Shown: positions 1 to 7,889, counted from the first letter of the stretch. The stretch: DNA of 54,195 nucleotides from JAFDWI01 sp964595905 (GCA_964595905.1 CAZQSU010000007.1:1-54195), one strand, 5' to 3'. Translations and numbers: made by a program. The notes: a model not told the origin generated them from the letters alone.

Positions 1-607
1 GGTAACGCTCGATGTAGCACTCGTCGCGGCCGAAACCCTTGAGCGCCTCGGACTGGGCGGACTCCAGCGCTTCGGCCGCCTTGTCGGCGCTCTCGACCAC
101 GCGCATCCCGCGCCCGCCGCCGCCGTACGCCGCCTTGATCGCCACCGGCCAGCCGTGCTCGTTGCCGAAGGCGACGATCTCATCGGGCGACGTGAGGAAC
201 TCGGTCGTGCCGGGCACGCCCTGCACGCCGGCCTTCTGCGCGGCGATCCGGCTCGAGACCTTGTCGCCCATCACCTCGATGGCTTCGGGAGGTGGGCCGA
301 TGAAGGTCGCGCCGGCATCGGTGACGGCTCGGGAGAAGTCGGTGTTCTCCGAGAAGAACCCGTATCCCGGGTGGACCCCGTCGGCGCCGCTGCGCTCGAG
401 GACCTCGAGGATCTTGTCGGTGTTCAAGTAGCTCTCGGCGGCGGTGGAGCCACCCAGGGCATAGGCCTCGTCGGCCAGTCGGGTGTGCAACGCGTCCCGG
501 TCGAGATCGGAGTACACCGCGACCGAGGTCACCCCCATCTCTCTGCAGGCCCGGATGACCCGGACGGCGATTTCGCCACGATTCGCAATCAAGACCTTTT
601 TGAGCAC
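1..607 (-). CDS. accA: Biotin carboxylase subunit of an acyl-CoA carboxylase (N-terminal part, cut by window start)
   Basis: This is the ATP-dependent biotin carboxylase component of an acetyl-/propionyl-CoA carboxylase, which carboxylates the biotin carried on the BCCP domain. About 202 N-terminal residues are visible. They show the opening motif KKVLIANRGEIAVR (residues 3-16), HPGYGFFSEN (about 79-88) and the glycine-rich ATP-binding loop YGGGGRGMR (161-169). The start is the GTG at 605-607, because no better in-frame start precedes the conserved IANRGEIA motif. The gene runs off the window, so it is not known whether the BCCP domain is fused, as in mycobacterial AccA3. It is divergent from birA, whose product would biotinylate this enzyme or its partner. 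No truncation or frameshift is visible in the part shown. Confidence 0.93.
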   Translation of the reverse strand, partial: MLKKVLIANRGEIAVRVIRACREMGVTSVAVYSDLDRDALHTRLADEAYALGGSTAAESYLNTDKILEVLERSGADGVHPGYGFFSENTDFSRAVTDAGATFIGPPPEAIEVMGDKVSSRIAAQKAGVQGVPGTTEFLTSPDEIVAFGNEHGWPVAIKAAYGGGGRGMRVVESADKAAEALESAQSEALKGFGRDECYIERY

Positions 608-656
608 GACACATGGTGCCGTCTGAAGGGGGTGCGATGCCAGACCGGCCCGGAGG

Positions 657-662
657 TACCAT
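657..662 (+). promoter_or_regulatory. Candidate -10 hexamer for birA
   Basis: TACCAT lies 36 bases before the birA GTG and matches the TANNNT pattern seen before many genes here. It implies a leader of about 30 bases carrying the GGGAG ribosome binding site. No convincing -35 is visible. Confidence 0.35.
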
Positions 663-698
663 CTCCCGGCCAGCCCGTTTTCCGACTGGGAGTCCACC

Positions 699-1607
699 GT
701 GAACGCACCAGCAGATGGGGCCCGGTTCACCGACGTGCGGCGGATCGACGAGACCGGATCGACCAACGACGACCTGATGGAGCTGGGCCGCCAGGGCGAG
801 CCCGAGGGGATCGTGCTGGTCGCCGGCCACCAGACCGTTGGCCGAGGCCGCCACGGGCGGCGATGGTCCGCGCCACCGGGGGCCGGTCTGCTGTGCTCGG
901 TGCTGCTCCGGCCGCCGGCGGCCGTCGCCGACCTGGTCACGGCGACCGTCGCAGTCGCACTGGAGGGTGCCCTCGTGTCACTCGGGGTGACCGGCGTCGG
1001 GATCAAATGGCCCAACGACCTGATCGTCGCCGATGCGGCCGACGAGCGACCGGCCGACCCGGCACCGGGGGACCTCGCCGGTCGCAAACTCGCCGGGATC
1101 CTCGCCGAGGTCGACGTGCCCACGGGCAGCTCCGCGGCGTCCGGACCCCGGATCCCGTCGGGCTCCGAACGGTTGTTGGTCGTGGTCGGCGCCGGGGTCA
1201 ACGTCCACACCCCCGACACGCTCCCCGTCGAGATCGCCGACCGCTTCGTCGCCCTCGACGCGCTCGTCACGCCGGTGCCGGGCGTCGACGACCTGCTCAC
1301 CGCGTACCTGGCTTCGCTCGAAGCTGCCTACGCCGGCCTGCTCGCCGACCGGCAGGCGCTCTTGGAACAGTGGCGCGACCGTTGCGTGACGATCGGTCGG
1401 GATGTGCGGGTCGACCTGGGTGCTCGGGATCTCGAGGGACGCGCGACCGGGATCGACGACCGCGGCCGTCTCGTCGTGCGGACCACCGCCGGAGACGAGG
1501 TCGCCGTCACCGCTGGCGACGTGGTCCATCTCGTCGGCGAGATCCCGGCCGACGGCCCCGAGCCGGTGCCGGGACGAAGCGGAGTATCTCCTACAGTTTC
1601 CGGATGA
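699..1607 (+). CDS. birA: Biotin--[acetyl-CoA-carboxylase] ligase
   Basis: Biotin protein ligase activates biotin as biotinyl-AMP and transfers it to the lysine of BCCP domains. The catalytic-domain motifs are present: ETGSTNDD near residue 18, GRGRHGRRW (48-56) for biotin and ATP, and KWPND (103-107). A C-terminal SH3-like domain follows (about 240-290). There is no N-terminal helix-turn-helix, so this is the mono-functional class I type and not a DNA-binding repressor. The GTG start has GGGAG six bases upstream. Its stop overlaps the start of the downstream acyl-CoA dehydrogenase by 4 bases, so the two are translationally coupled. Divergence from the biotin carboxylase gene fits its substrate. 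Confidence 0.95.
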   Translation: MNAPADGARFTDVRRIDETGSTNDDLMELGRQGEPEGIVLVAGHQTVGRGRHGRRWSAPPGAGLLCSVLLRPPAAVADLVTATVAVALEGALVSLGVTGVGIKWPNDLIVADAADERPADPAPGDLAGRKLAGILAEVDVPTGSSAASGPRIPSGSERLLVVVGAGVNVHTPDTLPVEIADRFVALDALVTPVPGVDDLLTAYLASLEAAYAGLLADRQALLEQWRDRCVTIGRDVRVDLGARDLEGRATGIDDRGRLVVRTTAGDEVAVTAGDVVHLVGEIPADGPEPVPGRSGVSPTVSG

Positions 1608-2761
1608 TCGAGTTCAGCCCCGAACAGGAATCGTTCCGCAAGGTCGTCCGGGACTTCGCCGAGACCGAGATCGCCCCGCACGCCTTCGAGTGGGACCAGA
1701 ACCACACCTTCCCGGTCGACACGGTGCTGGCGATGGGCGAGCTCGGCCTGTTCGGACTGCCGTTCCCGGAGGAGTACGGCGGGTCGGGCGCCGACTTCAC
1801 CACGTTCTGCATCGCGCTCGAAGAACTCGGACGGGTCGATCAGTCGATGGCGATCACCCTCGAGGCCGGCGTCGGCCTGGGCGCCAACCCGATCTTCGCG
1901 TTCGGTACCGAGGAACAGCGTCGGACGTGGCTGCCCGATCTGTGTGCGGGCCGCAGACTCGGCGGTTTCGGGCTCACCGAACCCGAGGGGGGCAGCGATG
2001 CCGCCGGCACCCGCACCCGCGCGCGGCTCGATCCGGACACCGACGAATGGGTGATCGACGGCTCCAAGGCCTTCATCACCAACTCGGGTTCGACGATCAC
2101 GTCGCTCGTGACGATCTCGGCGCGCACCGATGAACCCGGGTCGGACGGGCCGCCGGAGATCTCCACGATCATCGTGCCCGCCGGCACCGACGGCTTCACG
2201 GTGTCGCCGCCCTATCGGAAGATGGGTTGGCATGCTTCCGACACCCATGAGCTGGCGTTCGCCGACTGCCGCGTCCCCGCGGCCAACCTGTTGGGGGAGC
2301 GCGGCCGCGGGTACGCCCAGTTCCTCGCGACGCTCGACGACGGTCGGATCGCTCTGGCGGCGGTCGCGGTGGGGGTCATCCAGTGCTGTCTCGAGGAATC
2401 GGTGGCCTATGCGAAGGACCGGAACGCCTTCGGCGGGCCGATCGCGCGATTCCAGGCCGTGTCGTTCAAGTGTGCCGACATGCAGGCGATGCTCGACGCC
2501 GCCCGGCTGCTCACCTACCAGGCGGCGGCGCTCAAGGACGCCGGCCGTCCGTTCAAGGAGGCCGCGGCGGTTGCGAAACTCGTCGCGACCGAATCCGCGG
2601 TCACCGCCACGCGGATGGCGACCCAGATCTTCGGCGGCGCCGGGTTCATGGACACCACCTTGGTGGCCCGCCACTACCGGGACGCGAAGATCCTGGAGAT
2701 CGGCGAGGGCACCAGCGAGGTGCAGCGACTCGTCATCGCCCGGTCACTCGGCCTCGGCTGA
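1604..2761 (+). CDS. Acyl-CoA dehydrogenase (FadE25-like)
   Basis: This is a 385-residue FAD-dependent acyl-CoA dehydrogenase that introduces the trans-2 double bond into acyl-CoA and passes electrons to ETF. Family features are the FAD/substrate segment GFGLTEPEGGSD, the DGSKAFITNSG segment, QIFGGAGFMD and, near the C-terminus, GEGTSEVQR. Glu368 in that motif sits where the catalytic base lies in short-chain and branched-chain dehydrogenases. The open frame continues far upstream, but the ATG at 1604 was chosen because it overlaps the birA stop (ATGA) and begins the typical MIEFSPEQESF N-terminus. The neighbouring carboxylase and birA suggest acyl-CoA catabolism, for example branched-chain amino acids. 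The exact substrate cannot be read from the sequence. Confidence 0.93.
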   Translation: MIEFSPEQESFRKVVRDFAETEIAPHAFEWDQNHTFPVDTVLAMGELGLFGLPFPEEYGGSGADFTTFCIALEELGRVDQSMAITLEAGVGLGANPIFAFGTEEQRRTWLPDLCAGRRLGGFGLTEPEGGSDAAGTRTRARLDPDTDEWVIDGSKAFITNSGSTITSLVTISARTDEPGSDGPPEISTIIVPAGTDGFTVSPPYRKMGWHASDTHELAFADCRVPAANLLGERGRGYAQFLATLDDGRIALAAVAVGVIQCCLEESVAYAKDRNAFGGPIARFQAVSFKCADMQAMLDAARLLTYQAAALKDAGRPFKEAAAVAKLVATESAVTATRMATQIFGGAGFMDTTLVARHYRDAKILEIGEGTSEVQRLVIARSLGLG

Positions 2762-2795
2762 TCGCCCGAGCCTCGCCGCACCGCCGGGAAACGGA

Positions 2796-2801
2796 TAGCG
2801 T
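2796..2801 (+). promoter_or_regulatory. -10 hexamer of a probably leaderless promoter (LCP gene)
   Basis: TAGCGT ends 7 bases before the ATG at 2809. That spacing would place transcription initiation at or next to the start codon. No Shine-Dalgarno sequence is present. Confidence 0.5.
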
Positions 2802-2808
2802 CGCGGCG

Positions 2809-4323
2809 ATGGGGTCGCGCACGTCCAAGCCTCGGCGAACCTGGCCGCAACGCCTGCTCATCGGCTTCAACGTCTGTGTGATCGTGGTGGCCCTGGGGAC
2901 GGCCGCGGTGTTCGGCTACGTCAACACCAAGCTCGCCACGGTCCAGCGTCTGGCCCTCTCGGGCGCGCTCACCCAACCGGATCCGGCACCCGGCGCACCG
3001 CAGAACTTCCTCATCGTGGGCACCGACAGTGACCTGGGCCTCGATGCGAACGACCCGGCGCTGCAGGGCCGCGGCGACATCACCGGTGCGCGGGGCGACA
3101 CGATCATGATCCTGCACGTCGATCCCGGCAAGCATTCCGCGGCGTTGCTGTCGCTTCCCCGCGACCTCTGGGTCGAGATCTCCGGCCAGGGCATCCATTC
3201 CAAGATCAACTCGGCACTCGGCGTCGGTGGCGGGGGAACGGCGGGGCCGGCGACCCTGATCTCGACGATCGAGGAGAACTTCGACATCCCGATCAACCAC
3301 TACGTCGAGGTCGACTTCGCGGGCTTCGAGAAGCTCGTCGAGGCGATCGACGGTGTGCCGATCTATTTCGACACCGGCATCCGCGATTACGACCCCGAAG
3401 ACGGGCGTGCCCACACGGCCATCGAGATTCCCGGTCCGGGTTGCTACACCCTCGATCCCGAACAGGCGCTCGCGTACGCCCGCAGTCGCCACATGCAGTA
3501 CCAGAAGGTTCCCGGTGACCCGTCGACCTGGCGGAGCGACAACGGCAACGATCTCGGCCGCATCCAGCGGCAGCAGGACTTCGTCCGCAGGGTGCTGCAA
3601 CGAGCGATCGCCAAGGGCATCCGTGACCCGTTGGTGATGAACGACCTGGTGAACGCGGGGGTGGAGTCGGTCCGGATGGACGAGGACCTGTCCGCCGGGG
3701 CGATCATCGAGCTCGGACGGACGTTCCGCAACTTCGATCCGGACGACCTGGTCACCTCGCAGCTTCCCGTGTACCCCGAGACCATCAACGGTGCGTCGGC
3801 CCTCCAGTTGAAGATGCCCGCGGCCGAGTCCGTGCTCGCGCCGTTCCAGACCGGCTCGCCTGACGTCGACCCGCAACTCCGGGCCATCTCGGTGACCGTC
3901 CACAACGGCACCGGCCGTTCGAACGAGGCGACGAACGTCGCCCGCGCGTTGCAGAAGGTCGGCTTCACGGTCGGCCAACCCTCCGACGAGTTGGGCGTCA
4001 CCGACGAGGCGTCGGTCATCCGGTACGCGCCGGGGCAGGAGGCCGCGGCCCGCCTGCTCGCGCGCCACCTGCAATCCGAGGTCGTCTTCGACGAGATCGG
4101 CACCTCGTACCGGTCGTCGGGCGACGACGACCTGATGCTGGTGACCGGACGCTCGTTCACCGGAGTGCTGACCACGGCACGGCCCGCCGGTGCCGTGCCC
4201 GGCCCCTCGACGACCGCCCCGTCGTCGACCACGACCCTCCCCGGCACCCGGACCACCTCGACCACCACGACGATCCCCGGTTTCCTGCCGGGCCCGCCGC
4301 CACCAGGCGTGGACTGCGGTTGA
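2809..4323 (+). CDS. LCP (LytR-CpsA-Psr) family glycopolymer ligase with LytR_C domain
   Basis: LCP proteins transfer lipid-linked glycopolymers, such as teichoic acids, arabinogalactan or capsule, onto peptidoglycan outside the membrane. This 504-residue protein has a basic N-terminus and one membrane segment (about residues 18-40). The extracytoplasmic LCP domain (about 65-330) contains the conserved stretches RGDTIMILHVDP, LSLPRDLWVEI and LAYARSRHMQY, with their arginines and aspartates. A LytR_C domain (about 360-450, ISVTVHNGTGR) and a Ser/Thr/Pro-rich tail ending near residue 504 follow. It is followed by the UDP-sugar genes ugd and uxs and lies in a polysaccharide region, so attachment of the locus product to the wall is the natural role. 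The start at 2809 is supported by the TAGCGT hexamer just upstream. Confidence 0.92.
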   Translation: MGSRTSKPRRTWPQRLLIGFNVCVIVVALGTAAVFGYVNTKLATVQRLALSGALTQPDPAPGAPQNFLIVGTDSDLGLDANDPALQGRGDITGARGDTIMILHVDPGKHSAALLSLPRDLWVEISGQGIHSKINSALGVGGGGTAGPATLISTIEENFDIPINHYVEVDFAGFEKLVEAIDGVPIYFDTGIRDYDPEDGRAHTAIEIPGPGCYTLDPEQALAYARSRHMQYQKVPGDPSTWRSDNGNDLGRIQRQQDFVRRVLQRAIAKGIRDPLVMNDLVNAGVESVRMDEDLSAGAIIELGRTFRNFDPDDLVTSQLPVYPETINGASALQLKMPAAESVLAPFQTGSPDVDPQLRAISVTVHNGTGRSNEATNVARALQKVGFTVGQPSDELGVTDEASVIRYAPGQEAAARLLARHLQSEVVFDEIGTSYRSSGDDDLMLVTGRSFTGVLTTARPAGAVPGPSTTAPSSTTTLPGTRTTSTTTTIPGFLPGPPPPGVDCG

Positions 4324-4374
4324 CCCCGGCGCGCCGACTCGCGTCGCAGATGGTCACCTCCCGGCCGATACCGG

Positions 4375-4380
4375 TAGAGT
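4375..4380 (+). promoter_or_regulatory. -10 hexamer upstream of ugd
   Basis: TAGAGT ends 10 bases before the ugd ATG, giving a leaderless or near-leaderless transcript separate from the LCP gene. No Shine-Dalgarno sequence is visible. Confidence 0.45.
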
Positions 4381-4390
4381 CGCGCGGCAT

Positions 4391-5680
4391 ATGGCGAATC
4401 TGATCACGGTCGTGGGGACCGGCTACGTGGGTCTCACGACCGGAGCGTGCCTGGCGCATCTGGGGCACGAAGTGCGCTGCGTCGACATCGACGCCGACAA
4501 GGTCGCCCGGCTCGACAAGGGCGAGATCCCGATCTTCGAAGCCGGTCTCGAAGAACTCGTCCGTGAAGGTCTCGAAGCCGAACGGCTCAGCTTCACCACC
4601 GACACGGTCGGGGCCGTCCAGGGGGCCGACTTCGTGTTCCTGTGCGTGCCGACCCCCCAGGGAGGCGACGGCGCCGCGGATCTGAGTTTCGTGCGCGCCG
4701 CGGCGGTGACGATCGGGCCGCACCTCTCGCCCGGCGCGATCGTCGTCAACAAGTCGACCGTGCCCGTGGGTTCCGCGCAGATCGTCGCCGAGGTCATCGG
4801 CCGCGGTGACGTGTCGGTGGTGTCGAACCCGGAGTTCCTCCGCGAAGGCACGGCGGTGTCGGACTTCCTCAAGCCCGACCGCGTCGTGGTCGGCTGCGAC
4901 GACCAGGCTGCCGCGGTGCGACTCGCCGAGGCCTACGAAGATCTGGGTGCCCCGGTGCTCGTGACCGACGCGGCGTCGGCCGAGATGATCAAGTACGCGT
5001 CGAACGCGTTTCTCGCGACGAAGGTGTCGTACGTGAACGCGATCGCGGCGCTGTGCGAGGCCGTGGGGGCGGATGTGGCCGACGTGACGCTCGGGATGGG
5101 CTACGACAAGCGGATCGGCAGCCAGTTCCTCCGGCCCGGTCCGGGTTGGGGCGGGTCGTGTTTCCCCAAGGATTCCCAGGCGTTGGTGAAGATCGCCGAC
5201 GACAACGACGTGGCGTTTCCCCTCTTGGTGAGTGCGATCACCACGAACGACGCCCAGTTCGATCGCCTGGTCGCCAAGATCGCCGGTCACCTCGGCGGCT
5301 CGGTCGACGGGCGGACCGTCGCGGTGTGGGGCCTGACCTTCAAGGCGCTGACCGACGATCTGCGTGACTCGCCCGCGATCGCCATCATCGAACGGCTGCT
5401 CGCGGCGGGGGCGACGGTGCAGGCCTACGATCCGACCGTCACCGAGCCACCGCTGGACGGGATCGTCGTGGCCACCGACGCCTACTCGGCGTGCGACGGC
5501 GCGGAGGTGCTGGCGCTGTTGACCGAGTGGGACGAATTCCGGTGGCTCGACTTCGACCGGGTCGGGGGCCTGCTCGAGCGCAGGATCGTCGTGGACGGTC
5601 GGAACCTTCTCGACGTCTCGGCACTGCGCCGGAGCGGGTTCACCGTCGACGGCATCGGCCGCCCGAACGGCACCGCGTGA
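4391..5680 (+). CDS. ugd: UDP-glucose 6-dehydrogenase
   Basis: This enzyme oxidises UDP-glucose to UDP-glucuronate with two NAD+. The 429-residue protein has the full family architecture. An N-terminal Rossmann domain (VVGTGYVGLTTGACLA, residues 7-22) is followed by the NPEFLREG motif (146-153), a central helical domain with Lys201, and the catalytic cysteine in GGSCFPKD (Cys257). The C-terminal UDP-binding domain starts near FKALTDDLRDSP. The ATG start begins directly at the Rossmann strand. A UDP-glucuronate decarboxylase follows after only 4 bases, so the pair converts UDP-glucose to UDP-xylose. Guanylyl-sugar genes lie nearby, but this one is clearly UDP-glucose type and not GDP-mannose dehydrogenase, judged by overall motif match. 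Confidence 0.94.
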   Translation: MANLITVVGTGYVGLTTGACLAHLGHEVRCVDIDADKVARLDKGEIPIFEAGLEELVREGLEAERLSFTTDTVGAVQGADFVFLCVPTPQGGDGAADLSFVRAAAVTIGPHLSPGAIVVNKSTVPVGSAQIVAEVIGRGDVSVVSNPEFLREGTAVSDFLKPDRVVVGCDDQAAAVRLAEAYEDLGAPVLVTDAASAEMIKYASNAFLATKVSYVNAIAALCEAVGADVADVTLGMGYDKRIGSQFLRPGPGWGGSCFPKDSQALVKIADDNDVAFPLLVSAITTNDAQFDRLVAKIAGHLGGSVDGRTVAVWGLTFKALTDDLRDSPAIAIIERLLAAGATVQAYDPTVTEPPLDGIVVATDAYSACDGAEVLALLTEWDEFRWLDFDRVGGLLERRIVVDGRNLLDVSALRRSGFTVDGIGRPNGTA

Positions 5681-5684
5681 GACG

Positions 5685-6626
5685 GTGACCCGGGTCGTCG
5701 TCACCGGTGGCGCGGGGTTTCTCGGCTCGCATCTCTGCCGGGCCCTGCTCGACCGTGGCGAGGAGGTCGTGTGTCTCGACAACCTCGTCACCGGCCACGT
5801 GGCGAACATCGCGGAGCTCTTCGGACGTCCGGGTTTCACGTTCGTCCGTCAGGACGTCTCCCAGTTCGTCTGGGTTCCGGGCGAGGTCGACCGGGTCATG
5901 CACTTCGCCTCGCCGGCGTCACCGCGTGACTACCTCGAGTTGCCGATCCAGACGTTGAAGGTCGGGTCGTTGGGGACCCACAACACCCTCGGCCTGGCCA
6001 AGGCGAAGCAGGCGGCGTACTTCCTGGCGTCCACGAGCGAGGTCTACGGCGACCCCGAGGTGCACCCCCAGCCCGAGACCTACTGGGGCAACGTGAACCC
6101 GATCGGTCCCCGCGGCGTCTACGACGAGGCGAAACGCTTCGCCGAGGCGATGTGCATGGCGTACCACCAGGTGCACGGCCTCGACGTGCGCATCGCCCGG
6201 ATCTTCAACACCTACGGTCCACGGATGCGCCCCGACGACGGGCGGGTCGTGTCGACGTTCGTGACCGCCGCGCTGCGCGACGATCCGCTGTTGGTGCACG
6301 GCGACGGTTCCCAGACCCGCAGCTACTGCTACGTCGACGACACCATCGCCGGCTTCCTGGCCCTGTGCGACGCGGACCACGTCGGCCCGGTGAACATCGG
6401 CAGCACCGAGGAGTACACGGTCGCCGAACTCGCCGGGATCGTGCGGACGGTGACCGGATCGTCGTCGACGATCGTGCACGACCCGCGTCCCGTCGACGAC
6501 CCCTCGCGTCGGCGTCCCGATCTGAGCCTCGCCGAACGGGTGCTCGACTGGTCGCCCACCACCGACCTCGAGGCCGGTTTGAAGATGACGGCCGAGTGGT
6601 TCGCGTCGACCACCGCGGCTGACTGA
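5685..6626 (+). CDS. uxs: UDP-glucuronate decarboxylase (UDP-xylose synthase)
   Basis: This is a short-chain dehydrogenase/reductase of the extended type that decarboxylates UDP-glucuronate to UDP-xylose through a 4-keto intermediate with bound NAD+. The 313-residue protein carries the glycine-rich loop TGGAGFLGSH (7-16) and the UXS-specific SPASPRDY segment (76-83). YGDPEVHPQPETYWGNVNP (121-139) and the catalytic Tyr146 and Lys150 in YDEAK follow. These UXS signatures distinguish it from UDP-glucose 4-epimerase. The GTG start lies 4 bases after ugd, so the two form one operon using consecutive substrates. The length matches cytosolic bacterial UXS without a membrane anchor. Confidence 0.92.
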   Translation: MTRVVVTGGAGFLGSHLCRALLDRGEEVVCLDNLVTGHVANIAELFGRPGFTFVRQDVSQFVWVPGEVDRVMHFASPASPRDYLELPIQTLKVGSLGTHNTLGLAKAKQAAYFLASTSEVYGDPEVHPQPETYWGNVNPIGPRGVYDEAKRFAEAMCMAYHQVHGLDVRIARIFNTYGPRMRPDDGRVVSTFVTAALRDDPLLVHGDGSQTRSYCYVDDTIAGFLALCDADHVGPVNIGSTEEYTVAELAGIVRTVTGSSSTIVHDPRPVDDPSRRRPDLSLAERVLDWSPTTDLEAGLKMTAEWFASTTAAD

Positions 6627-6644
6627 CCGGAAGCTCGTCGACCG

Positions 6645-6663
6645 GACCGCGCCCCGCGCGGTC
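6645..6663. terminator. Hairpin between convergent uxs and fcl
   Basis: GACCGCGC and GCGCGGTC form a perfect 8-bp stem around a 3-base CCC loop. It lies between the two convergent stop codons and touches the fcl stop. There is no T-run, so it could only be a bidirectional hairpin of the GC-rich actinobacterial type. A chance palindrome is possible. Confidence 0.4.
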
Positions 6664-7639
6664 AGTGGTCCCGCTGTTCGGCATCGGCACGGTTGGCGCG
6701 GTACCACTCGACGGTCCGGGCGAGCCCTTCGGCGAAGTCGGTGCGTGCGGAGAACCCGAACGCCTCGGCGGCGCGGGAGGCGTCGACCCGCCGGCGCGGC
6801 TGCCCGTCGGGCTTGGACGTGTCCCAGGTGATCGTGCCGGTGAACCCCGTCGCCGCGGCGACGTGGTCGACCAGTTCGCGGATCGGCATCTCGTGGTTCG
6901 CGCCCAGGTTGACCGGCTCTTCGCCTTCATACCGTGCCGACGCGAGCACGATGCCCTCCGCGGCGTCGTCGACGTAGAGGAACTCGCGGCTCGCCGAACC
7001 CGTGCCCCACACCTCGATCTCGTCGACGCCGTCCTCGACCGCCTCGACACACTTCTTGACGAGCGCGGGAATCACGTGGGAGACCGCCGGGTGGAACTTG
7101 TCGCCCGGGCCGTACAGGTTCGTCGGCATCAGGTAGATGCCGTTCTGGCCGAACTGGGCGCGGTTGGACTGGAGCTGGACCAGTTGGGCGAGCTTGGCGA
7201 TGCCGTAGGGGGCGTTGGTCTCCTCCGGGTAGCCCTGGAACAACGAGTCCTCCGAGAAGGGCACCGGCGTGAACTTCGGGTACGAGCAGATCGTGCCGAC
7301 GACGACGGTCTTGGGCGTGTCGTGACGCAGCGCCTCGTCGATGACGTAGGTGCCCATCAACAGGTTGTCGAGGTACAGCTCTGACGGGTGGACCTGATTG
7401 GCGCCGATCCCGCCGACGCGCGCCGCGAGGTGGATGACGAGCTCGGGTTCGATCTCGTCGAACATCGCCTCGGTCGCCTGCCGTTCGCGCAGATCGAAGT
7501 CCGCGCTCGTCGGCGCGACGACGTCGTCGGCTCCGGCCGCGGCCAGGCGCGCCAGGACCGCGGTGCCGAGGAACCCCGATCCGCCGGTGACCAGCACTCG
7601 CCGTCCCGCGAAGAACTCTGACGTCTCGTCGCTCGGCAT
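6662..7639 (-). CDS. fcl: GDP-L-fucose synthase
   Basis: This bifunctional 3,5-epimerase/4-reductase makes GDP-L-fucose from GDP-4-keto-6-deoxy-D-mannose using NADPH. The 325-residue protein has the Rossmann loop TGGSGFLG (18-25), the family segment HLAARVGGIGAN (70-81), Tyr145 and Lys149 in the SDR triad, and both epimerisation residues. These are Cys118 in GTICSYPK and His188 in FHPAVSHVIPA. The match to E. coli Fcl/WcaG motifs is strong. Its substrate would come from Gmd (19604-20587), about 12 kb away. The ATG at 7639 is preceded at 8 bases by a TACGAT hexamer. It is convergent with uxs. Confidence 0.92.
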   Translation of the reverse strand: MPSDETSEFFAGRRVLVTGGSGFLGTAVLARLAAAGADDVVAPTSADFDLRERQATEAMFDEIEPELVIHLAARVGGIGANQVHPSELYLDNLLMGTYVIDEALRHDTPKTVVVGTICSYPKFTPVPFSEDSLFQGYPEETNAPYGIAKLAQLVQLQSNRAQFGQNGIYLMPTNLYGPGDKFHPAVSHVIPALVKKCVEAVEDGVDEIEVWGTGSASREFLYVDDAAEGIVLASARYEGEEPVNLGANHEMPIRELVDHVAAATGFTGTITWDTSKPDGQPRRRVDASRAAEAFGFSARTDFAEGLARTVEWYRANRADAEQRDH

Positions 7640-7647
7640 GGGGCCAG

Positions 7648-7653
7648 ATCGTA
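7648..7653 (-). promoter_or_regulatory. -10 hexamer of a probably leaderless promoter (fcl)
   Basis: On the minus strand TACGAT ends 8 bases before the fcl ATG. The spacing suits a leaderless transcript, and no Shine-Dalgarno sequence is visible. Confidence 0.45.
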
Positions 7654-7679
7654 CCGCTCACACCCGGGAAGCCCACGCA

Positions 7680-7733
7680 CCCGTCGACCCTCCCGCCCCC
7701 GTCGACGCTCCCGCCCCCGTCGACGCTCCCGCC
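7680..7733. repeat. 18-bp tandem repeat, three copies
   Basis: Three head-to-tail copies of the unit CCCGTCGACSCTCCCGCC fill 7680-7697, 7698-7715 and 7716-7733. Copies 2 and 3 are identical; copy 1 differs at one base. A partial fourth copy begins at 7734. The tract lies between the divergent fcl and glycosyltransferase genes and is C-rich on the plus strand. Confidence 0.85.
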
Positions 7734-7746
7734 CCCGGATCCCGCG

Positions 7747-7813
7747 CCCCCACTCGAACTCTGGGAGGTATCCCACGATGATCGCCGGTTTCCTCCCAGA
7801 GTTCGAGTGGGGG
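7747..7813. repeat. Perfect 22-bp inverted repeat with 23-base loop
   Basis: The arms 7747-7768 and 7792-7813 are exact reverse complements over 22 bases, separated by 23 bases (7769-7791). The arm core reads ACTCGAACTCTGGGAGG. It sits in the non-coding gap between divergent genes, 77 bases before the glycosyltransferase start. No T-run follows on either side, so it does not look like a standard terminator. It may be an operator, an RNA hairpin in a leader or a miniature mobile element. Confidence 0.85.
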
Positions 7814-7834
7814 TGGGGTGGTGGGGGGCGGGGG
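7809..7834 (+). promoter_or_regulatory. G-quadruplex-forming tract
   Basis: Four G-runs of at least four bases (7809-7813, 7815-7818, 7823-7828, 7830-7834) are joined by loops of 1, 4 and 1 bases, satisfying the canonical G4 pattern on the plus strand. The tract overlaps the right arm of the inverted repeat and lies 55 bases before the glycosyltransferase start. Confidence 0.55.
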
Positions 7835-7889
7835 TGACTTCGGGTCGGAGTTCGGTCGCAGAGGGCGACGTGCGAAACTGATCGGCGAC

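Noticed and set aside
155..1603. In-frame upstream extension of the acyl-CoA dehydrogenase
   Set aside because: It would run through birA in another frame and is Arg/Gly-rich. The ATG at 1604 starts the family's normal N-terminus and overlaps the birA stop.
1328..2674. Minus-strand open frame opposite birA and the acyl-CoA dehydrogenase
   Set aside because: Shadow of the two well-supported plus-strand genes; no motif and no ribosome binding site.
7680..7733. Short CRISPR array
   Set aside because: The 18-base units are directly tandem without spacers, and no cas gene is nearby.
7818..7889. Longer N-terminus for the first glycosyltransferase starting at GTG 7818
   Set aside because: It would translate the G-rich tract into a Gly-rich leader and has no ribosome binding site. 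The ATG at 7890 precedes the fold directly.
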